The notes beneath the pieces are model-generated. The model made no database searches. It saw only the letters and a program-made list of their open reading frames with translations, and was not told where the DNA came from. Below, in pieces: positions 6,767 through 11,292 of a stretch of DNA of 11,292 nt. Origin of the DNA: Candidatus Binatia bacterium (lineage in GTDB: Bacteria > Desulfobacterota_B > Binatia > UBA9968); the NCBI GenBank assembly GCA_025922795.1, contig JAICHC010000033.1, positions 1 to 11,292 on the forward strand. Direction: 5' to 3'. The translations under genes were made by a program, and so were the position numbers. The first letter of the stretch is position 1. The number at the start of each line of letters is the position of its first letter.

Positions 6767-7744
6767 TCATGCCCGCTTTATCGGGCCAAAAACGTGACAG
6801 GCCACACCGTGGTGATCGACGTCATAATCGAGCGGCGGTTCGGTCTGACTGCAGAGCGGGGCCCGGTAAGCACAACGCGGGTGAAACGTGCAACCGGGCG
6901 GCGGATTCACCGGACTGGGCACGTCGCCTTCCAGCACCACTCGCTCCTTTTTTCGGTTGGTGTCGGGCATGGGCACGGCCGAGAGCAACGCACGCGTGTA
7001 TGGGTGCTTGGCATCGCGATAAATAGTCTCGCTATTCGCGATCTCGACCACCTTGCCCAGATACATAATGGCGACCCGGTGGCTGATGTGCTCGACCACG
7101 CGCAAATCATGGGAGATAAAAAGATAGGTGAGATGCATCTTTTCCTGCAGTTCCTGCAAAAGATTGATGATCTGCGCCTGGATGGACACATCGAGCGAGG
7201 ACACCGGCTCGTCGCAAACGATAAACTTAGGACTCACGGCAAGCGCCCGGGCGATGCCAATGCGCTGGCGCTGGCCGCCGCTAAACTCATGCGGGTAACG
7301 GGCGTAATGATCTTCGCGCAAGCCGACCTGATGGAGCAAATCGATGACCCGGTCGCGCTTGCCCTTGCCTTTGGCGAGCTTGTGAATCTCCAAGCCTTCG
7401 CCGACGATATCGCCGACGCGCATGCGCGGATTGAGCGAGGCGTAGGGGTCCTGAAAGATAATTTGCATTTCGCGCCGCATGTCGCGCAGCTCGCGTGGGT
7501 GCAGCGCTAAAAGATTTTTATCGTGAAAAATTACCTCGCCGCTGGTCGGTTCGATGAGCCTGAGAATCGCCCGGCCCAAGGTAGATTTGCCGCAACCCGA
7601 TTCCCCGACCAAGCCAAGAGTTTCGCCTTCGTTGATCGTCAAGCTAACGCCGTCGACGGCCTTAAGGCTGCCTTTATTGCGCGAAAACAGCCCTTCGCCG
7701 ACGGGGAAGTGTTTTTTTAGATTGCGGATTTCTAACAAGCTCAT
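6767..7744 (-). CDS. oppF: Oligopeptide/dipeptide ABC transporter ATP-binding protein, OppF/DppF type
   Basis: This is a 325-residue ATPase with Walker [10 protein letters not shown] (47-55), Q-loop FQDP (97-100), signature FSGGQRQR (154-161), Walker B FIVCDE (174-179) and switch His212 in ISHDL. The C-terminal oligo_HPY extension is present ([26 protein letters not shown]), with cysteines at 285, 291, 298 and 316 in the spacing C-x5-C-x6-C-x17-C seen in this family; some members bind an iron-sulfur cluster there. It powers import of peptides or other solutes such as nickel or sugars through a permease pair; the substrate cannot be read from the ATPase. The F-type assignment follows its position after the D-type gene and the KKHFPVGEG start. 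It is probably co-transcribed with the upstream gene after a 60-base gap filled with heptanucleotide repeats. Confidence 0.93.
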   Translation of the reverse strand: MSLLEIRNLKKHFPVGEGLFSRNKGSLKAVDGVSLTINEGETLGLVGESGCGKSTLGRAILRLIEPTSGEVIFHDKNLLALHPRELRDMRREMQIIFQDPYASLNPRMRVGDIVGEGLEIHKLAKGKGKRDRVIDLLHQVGLREDHYARYPHEFSGGQRQRIGIARALAVSPKFIVCDEPVSSLDVSIQAQIINLLQELQEKMHLTYLFISHDLRVVEHISHRVAIMYLGKVVEIANSETIYRDAKHPYTRALLSAVPMPDTNRKKERVVLEGDVPSPVNPPPGCTFHPRCAYRAPLCSQTEPPLDYDVDHHGVACHVFGPIKRA

Positions 7745-7762
7745 ATCAACAGACTAAATGCC

Positions 7763-7828
7763 GAGGATTGCGGATCGAGGATCGAGAATTGCGATCTTCC
7801 ATCCTCAAGCGTCGATCCTCGATTTCTC
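7763..7828. repeat. Heptanucleotide repeat array in two opposing halves, overlapping the oppD 3' end
   Basis: The left half reads on the plus strand gaggatt, gcggatc, gaggatc, gagaatt, gcgatct (7763-7797). The right half reads atcctca, agcgtcg, atcctcg, atttctc (7801-7828), which is the same kind of unit on the opposite strand. The facing halves create a perfect 12-base inverted repeat: atcgaggatcga at 7774-7785 and its complement at 7812-7823, with a 26-base loop. The stop codon of the oppD-like gene (7805-7807) and its last seven sense codons lie within the right half. Confidence 0.75.
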
Positions 7829-8809
7829 CCGCGTTTCCGTATGCGGAAAGTGGCAAGCGACGGTATGTTTCGGCTCTTTCTCCACCAGCTCGGGCTCCAT
7901 TTGCGCGCACAGATCGGCGGCCCTGGGACAGCGGTCACGGAAGCGGCAGCCGCTCGGAAGATTTAGTGGATTCGGCACCACACCCGGTATTGCATCCAGC
8001 CGTTTTTTCTTTTGCCCGGTAGCGCCTGGCAGCGAGTTCAGCAAACCCACAGTGTAAGGATGAAAGGGGTGATTGAAGATCGCCCGGGTGTTCGACCGCT
8101 CTACGATCTTCCCGGCGTACATAATCGCCACTTCGTCGGCCTGCTCGGCAACCACGCCTAGGTCATGGGTAATCAGCAACAGGGCCATGCCGCCGATCTT
8201 TTGCTGCAGCTCTTTCATCAGTTCGAGAATCTGCGCCTGAATCGTCACGTCCAAAGCCGTGGTCGGCTCGTCGGCGATCAACAGACTCGGGTTGCATGAG
8301 AGCGCCATGGCGATCATGACGCGCTGGCGCATGCCGCCGCTCAGCTGATGCGGATAGGCATCGACGCGCGATTCCGGGTCGGCGATCTTGACCAGGCGCA
8401 ACATTTCTATAGTTTTTGCCCGGGTTTCTTTCTTGCCCAATCCTTGGTGCAACTTGATCGCCTCACCGATCTGATTGCCGACGGTGAACACCGGATTGAG
8501 CGAAGTCATCGGCTCTTGAAAGATCATGGAGATTTCATTGCCGCGAATCTTGCGCATCTCTTCGTTGTTGAGCTTCAATAGATCACGACCACGGTAGAGG
8601 ATTTCTCCCCCGACGATCTTCCCCGGCGGCGACTGGATCAGGCGCATGATCGACAGGGAGGTGACGCTCTTGCCGCAGCCCGACTCGCCGACCAGACCAA
8701 GAGTTTTACCCTCCCCGATCTCGAAACTTACGCCGTCTATGGCGCGAACTTCACCCTCAGGAGTAAAAAAAGACGTCTGAAGATTTCTGACCTGGAGTAA
8801 ATCAACCAT
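7805..8809 (-). CDS. oppD: Oligopeptide/dipeptide ABC transporter ATP-binding protein, OppD/DppD type
   Basis: This is a 334-residue ATPase with Walker [10 protein letters not shown] (41-49), Q-loop FQEP (97-100), signature LSGGMRQR (156-163), Walker B LLIADE (176-181) and switch His215 in ITHDL. The C-terminal oligo_HPY region follows ([13 protein letters not shown]), with cysteines 288, 294, 301 and 319 spaced exactly as in the partner ATPase. It would form the nucleotide-binding heterodimer with the next gene's product. No permease or solute-binding gene is present: upstream is a gene-free region and then a divergent hydrolase gene. The last residues EKSRIDA are encoded by a heptanucleotide repeat and are probably not functionally selected. 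ATG 8809 is kept as the start because [10 protein letters not shown] matches the family's beginning, although no good Shine-Dalgarno precedes it. Confidence 0.94.
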   Translation of the reverse strand: MVDLLQVRNLQTSFFTPEGEVRAIDGVSFEIGEGKTLGLVGESGCGKSVTSLSIMRLIQSPPGKIVGGEILYRGRDLLKLNNEEMRKIRGNEISMIFQEPMTSLNPVFTVGNQIGEAIKLHQGLGKKETRAKTIEMLRLVKIADPESRVDAYPHQLSGGMRQRVMIAMALSCNPSLLIADEPTTALDVTIQAQILELMKELQQKIGGMALLLITHDLGVVAEQADEVAIMYAGKIVERSNTRAIFNHPFHPYTVGLLNSLPGATGQKKKRLDAIPGVVPNPLNLPSGCRFRDRCPRAADLCAQMEPELVEKEPKHTVACHFPHTETREKSRIDA

Positions 8810-8936
8810 GATTGGAGCGATGCTGCGTCATTTTTCTAACTGCTTCAACCCCGATGGACTGGGCTCAACATCCGCGGATCGAATATTACGATAGCATCTC
8901 CCATACCATTAAATCCCGGCACTGCCAACAATTCCG

Positions 8937-8982
8937 ACGCCATTAAAGCGAGCACGCCAGAATTGCGCGGCTTCAATGGCGT
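8937..8982. repeat. Imperfect inverted repeat, possible hairpin or operator
   Basis: The left arm acgccattaaagc (8937-8949) and right arm gcttcaatggcgt (8970-8982) pair at 12 of 13 positions around a 20-base loop. No T-tract follows on either strand, so it is not a standard terminator. The palindrome catgatcatg starts two bases later. The position in a divergent intergenic region fits a regulatory site, but the function is unknown. Confidence 0.45.
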
Positions 8983-9059
8983 TCATGATCATGGCTTGAA
9001 TTTGATGTCTATGCAGAGTAGACGAACGATGGCGCAAGGGGGAAAATTCTTGCTTGGCC

Positions 9060-9122
9060 TTGGAACTGTTTTGAACGACTGGAGCCATTGGAGTTGTTCA
9101 GATCGTTCACAGAGTTCAAATC
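9060..9122. repeat. Nine-base-period degenerate tandem repeat, seven units
   Basis: Seven consecutive 9-base units read ttggaactg, ttttgaacg, actggagcc, attggagtt, gttcagatc, gttcacaga, gttcaaatc. The first four share a TGGA or TGAA core at a constant position. The last three share GTTCA, the complement of TGAAC, so the array changes orientation in the middle. It ends 41 bases before the hydrolase ribosome-binding site. Confidence 0.5.
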
Positions 9123-9163
9123 CGAAGTAATAAGCGAGCACTAGCCGCACGCAACAACTTCGC

Positions 9164-9168
9164 AGGAG
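9164..9168 (+). promoter_or_regulatory. Shine-Dalgarno of the hydrolase gene
   Basis: AGGAG lies six bases before ATG 9175-9177 and fixes the start of the hydrolase reading frame. Confidence 0.8.
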
Positions 9169-9174
9169 CTATTC

Positions 9175-10270
9175 ATGGGCCGGATCAAAACTCTTGATGA
9201 AATCAAAGCGATGGTTCGCGAGCGCACCGGCAAACGGAACATTTTTCGCCTCGCTAAGCGCGAAGATGTCGAGTCCGTGCTGGCCCATCTGACCAGCAAA
9301 GATCCCGAGCTTTGGGCCAAAGAATGGGCGCGCGTAGCAAAACCTTATGAACAAAGAGGCGCGCAAATGGAACAATCGGGCAAGTTTAAAGAAGCCCGCG
9401 ACGCTTACATCCAGGCTTACGCTTACTACGCCACCGGGCGCTATCCCACGCCGCATACAGCGGGAAAAATGGCATGCTTTCGCAAGAGCCTCGAGATGTA
9501 CGAAAAGGCCGGCGCCTATTTCGAGCCCAAACTGGAAAGAGTTGAAATTCCGTTCAGCGCTCAGAAAATCCCACTTTATGTGCGCGTCCCCGAGGACGGC
9601 CGAAAGCATGTCCGTTGTCATCAACTTCGGCGGCATCGATTCCTTCAAAGCGGAGAGCTACGAGTATGATGAAGGCTTGCAAAGAGCGGGTATGGCGAGC
9701 TGCGCCGTCGACATGCCCGGCGTCGGCGAGTGCCCGGTCAAAGCATCTTCCAGCGCAGCTGCGATTTTCACCGCAGTGATCGATTACCTAGAGAAGCGAC
9801 CCGATGTCGACCCCGAGCGAATCGCTATCATGGGGCGGAGTTTCGGAGGTTATTGGGCAGCTAAAATGGCCTACGTCGAAGCGCAGCGTTTGCGCGCCGC
9901 AGTCGTCTGGGGCGGCGGCGTCCATTATTTTTTTCAAACAGACTGGCTGCGTGAGTCGACCAATGCAGAAAGCTATCTGATGGATCATGACATCGCCCGC
10001 TGCCGGCTCTTCGGAGTCGATAGTTTGGACGACCTCGTGACACCGTGGTCGGCGCTCTCGCTCAAAGACCAAGGCTGGTTGGACAAACCGTCCTGTCCCA
10101 TGCTGATCGTCAACGGCAAAAACGACCTGCAGACGCCGATCGCCGACCTTTATATTCTTTTAGAATACGGCACGCCCAAATCGGCACGGGTTTTCCCCGG
10201 CGGCCACATGGGGCAAACGCCGCAAACCTTTCCCACGATCGTCGATTGGTTGAAAGGCGAGTTGGCTTAA
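9175..10270 (+). pseudogene. Alpha/beta hydrolase of DHPON-hydrolase/FrsA type, frameshifted
   Basis: Two overlapping frames together make one protein of about 364 residues. The first frame, from ATG 9175, gives an N-terminal helical region (EARDAYIQAYAYYATGRYPT, KMACFRKSLEMYEKAGAYF) and the first strands (IPLYVRVPEDGRK), then runs into unrelated sequence (HVRCHQLRRHRF) to a stop at 9669. From about 9611 the +1 frame continues the family: VVINFGGIDSFKAESYEYDE, nucleophile elbow GRSFGG (Ser codon 9839-9841), acid NGKNDLQTP (Asp codon 10124-10126) and PGGHMG (His codon 10205-10207). Serine, Asp and His give a complete triad in the expected order. The helical cap plus this fold resembles 2,6-dihydroxypseudooxynicotine hydrolase, which cleaves a C-C bond in nicotine breakdown, and FrsA-like esterases; the substrate here is unknown. 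One extra base or two missing bases between 9607 and 9614 explains the break. It may be a real mutation or an assembly error. Confidence 0.85.
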
Positions 10271-10342
10271 CGCGTCATTCGGTATTCCGCCGCGCTGACT
10301 GTTAACGATTGCCGGAATGAGAGCGCTTTGAACGAGACGCGC

Positions 10343-11113
10343 CTATTTCTGAAATTGCTCCCGTGGAAAATTCGCCGTCGCCATCACGCCGCCGTCAACC
10401 ACCAAAGGATGGCCGTAAATGAAATCGGAGTCATCACTGACGAGAAACAGCGCCGCTTTCGCCTGATCCTCCGCCGTGCCCAGCCGCCCGGCGAGATTTT
10501 GGAACGTCCGGCTGCCGGCGACATCATCGTCGTAACCCACCGGTGACCCCGACCGATTCGGCACCACGCAATTGACACGGATCTTGTACTCGGCGAGCTG
10601 CACGGCCATGGCACGGGTCATATTGATCACTCCGGCCTTTGCCGCGGCGTAAGCGATGCCGTCGAAGCGGCCGATCATGCCCGACGTCGAGCCGAAGTTG
10701 ACGATCTTGCCGCCGCGCCCTTGGTCTCGCATTTGTGCGGCAACGTATTGGGTCACTAGATATGGACCTTTGAGGCTTACGTCGATGACCTTATCGAATT
10801 CTTCCTCTTTGCTGTCTAGGATATTGGCGTGATCCGTGAGCGCGGCATTGTTGATCAGAATATCGATACCGCCGAACTTACCGACGACTTTCTGGACCAT
10901 GGCTTGCACGTCGCTCGACTTCGTGACATCGCAAAGCGCGAGCATGGCCTCATGACCGGATTTGCCTATTTGATCGACCACCGCCTGCCCGCGGCCTTCA
11001 TGCATTTCGACCACCGCAATCTTCGCACCTTGAGCGGCGAACAGCAGCGCCATGGCCTTGCCGATATTTCTTCCGGCTCCGGTAATCACCGCCACTTGTC
11101 CATTGAGTTTCAT
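10343..11113 (-). CDS. Short-chain dehydrogenase/reductase (classical SDR, NAD-type)
   Basis: The protein has 256 residues, the normal length for a classical SDR. The cofactor motif TGAGRNIG is at 11-18, Glu36 closes the second strand (VVE; an acidic residue here favours NAD over NADP), NNAA is at 88-91, and the catalytic Ser142, Tyr155 and Lys159 are correctly spaced (FGSTSGM, YAAAK). The C-terminal GRLGTAEDQAKAALFLVSDDSDFIYGHPLVVDGG is typical. The usual Pro-Gly after strand six is replaced by VVPNRSGSPVG (183-193). ATG 11113 begins the expected MKLNGQVAVITGAG with AAGGA about 10 bases upstream; the longer ATG 11143 adds ten residues and would lie almost on the predicted transcription start. 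The substrate is unknown. It converges on the hydrolase gene with 72 bases between them. Confidence 0.95.
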   Translation of the reverse strand: MKLNGQVAVITGAGRNIGKAMALLFAAQGAKIAVVEMHEGRGQAVVDQIGKSGHEAMLALCDVTKSSDVQAMVQKVVGKFGGIDILINNAALTDHANILDSKEEEFDKVIDVSLKGPYLVTQYVAAQMRDQGRGGKIVNFGSTSGMIGRFDGIAYAAAKAGVINMTRAMAVQLAEYKIRVNCVVPNRSGSPVGYDDDVAGSRTFQNLAGRLGTAEDQAKAALFLVSDDSDFIYGHPLVVDGGVMATANFPREQFQK

Positions 11114-11152
11114 GGAATCGAATTCCTTTCTGACGGTTCTCAATGACTGGAG

Positions 11153-11180
11153 ACTATCCGCCCGCCCAGTAAGCTGTCAA
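11153..11180 (-). promoter_or_regulatory. Sigma-70-type promoter of the SDR gene
   Basis: On the minus strand a perfect TTGACA (11180-11175) and GATAGT (11158-11153, four of six to TATAAT) are separated by 16 bases. Transcription would begin near 11146, leaving a leader of about 33 bases to ATG 11113 and supporting that start. The -35 box overlaps the stop codon of the possible upstream gene. Confidence 0.65.
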
Positions 11181-11292
11181 CGGCGAGTCGATCGGCGCGG
11201 GTCCACGAACTCGAGAAACCCGACCTGCAACAGGCGTCGGTCAATACCGTAGACGGGCAGCCCGGGATGATAAGGGGCGCGGATCGATATTC
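11177..11292 (-). CDS. Possible 3' end of an unidentified gene
   Basis: One minus-strand frame is open from the window edge to TGA at 11179-11177 and gives 37 residues: ISIRAPYHPGLPVYGIDRRL, then a hydrophobic LQVGFLEFVD and a basic end. G or C dominates the third codon positions, as in the real genes here. I do not recognise the family, and a second minus-strand frame is also open through the whole stretch to 11142, so the call rests on amino-acid texture and codon use. If real, it ends 63 bases before the SDR start. Confidence 0.35.
   Translation of the reverse strand, partial: ISIRAPYHPGLPVYGIDRRLLQVGFLEFVDPRRSTRR

Larger units (their letters stand above)
8810..9174. other. Gene-free divergent region between oppD-like gene and hydrolase
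   Basis: These 365 bases separate two divergently transcribed genes and should hold both promoters, but I find no convincing pair of promoter boxes. They contain the word ccattaaa twice (8906-8913 and 8940-8947), an imperfect inverted repeat (8937-8982), the 10-base palindrome catgatcatg (8984-8993) and a 9-base-period repeat (9060-9122). A plus-strand frame stays open through much of it to a stop at about 9128, but it has no clear start signal and overlaps the repeats, so I do not call a gene. Confidence 0.6.

Noticed and set aside
8820..9128. Small gene in the divergent intergenic region
   Set aside because: A plus-strand frame is open to a stop near 9128, but it has no start codon with a ribosome-binding site, overlaps inverted and 9-base repeats, and gives no recognisable protein.
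9601..9620. Programmed +1 frameshift in the hydrolase gene
   Set aside because: No slow or stop codon at the shift site, no slippery sequence and no Shine-Dalgarno-like stimulator; mutation or sequencing error is simpler.
9169..9648. Minus-strand ORF of 159 residues opposite the hydrolase 5' half
   Set aside because: The plus strand has a strong ribosome-binding site and family-matching sequence; the antisense product shows no motif.
10271..10342. Bidirectional terminator between the convergent hydrolase and SDR genes
   Set aside because: Only short inverted repeats are present (cgcgtc with gacgcg, attccg with cggaat), with long loops and no T-tract on either strand.

Overview
The window looks like a piece of a GC-rich Gram-negative chromosome, probably from an environmental or metagenomic assembly. 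No marker gene fixes the taxon. A deltaproteobacterium-like or related lineage is my guess, from gene content (MoxR/DUF58 membrane cluster, Opp-type ATPases, GreA, SDR, DHPON-hydrolase-like enzyme) and from the short-period repeats between genes. I see no CRISPR array, tRNA, rRNA, transposase, integrase or phage gene.

Layout. (a) 1-6461, all minus strand and tightly packed, read from right to left: greA, a 671-residue secreted/membrane protein, a 248-residue polytopic membrane protein, a membrane-anchored coiled-coil protein, a MoxR AAA+ ATPase, and a DUF58 (von Willebrand A-like) protein cut by the window edge. The first three membrane-cluster genes are translationally coupled (ATGA and GTGA overlaps). 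(b) 6462-6766: greA control region with a promoter, an intrinsic terminator inside the presumed greA leader, and a separate terminator for the upstream oppDF unit. (c) 6767-8809, minus strand: two Opp/Dpp-family ABC ATPases (D then F) with no permease or binding-protein gene beside them. (d) 8810-9174: a 365-base gene-free divergent region with an inverted repeat, a palindrome and a 9-base-period repeat. (e) 9175-10270, plus strand: an alpha/beta hydrolase of the 2,6-dihydroxypseudooxynicotine hydrolase/FrsA type, split by a frameshift near position 9607-9614. (f) 10343-11113, minus strand: a classical NAD-type short-chain dehydrogenase with a good promoter, followed at the edge by the possible 3' end of another minus-strand gene.

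How the genes may work together. MoxR ATPases and DUF58/vWA proteins are usually co-encoded and act as a chaperone pair. The three membrane proteins encoded with them here are plausible clients or partners at the inner membrane and periplasm. GreA (transcript cleavage) sits at the head of this run with no visible terminator after it, so it may share a transcript.

No clearly new defence or mobile system is visible. The most interesting signals are non-coding: the terminator within the greA leader, resembling in layout the GraL arrangement of E. coli, and short-period degenerate tandem repeats (7-base and 9-base) that sit at gene edges and in places supply coding sequence.
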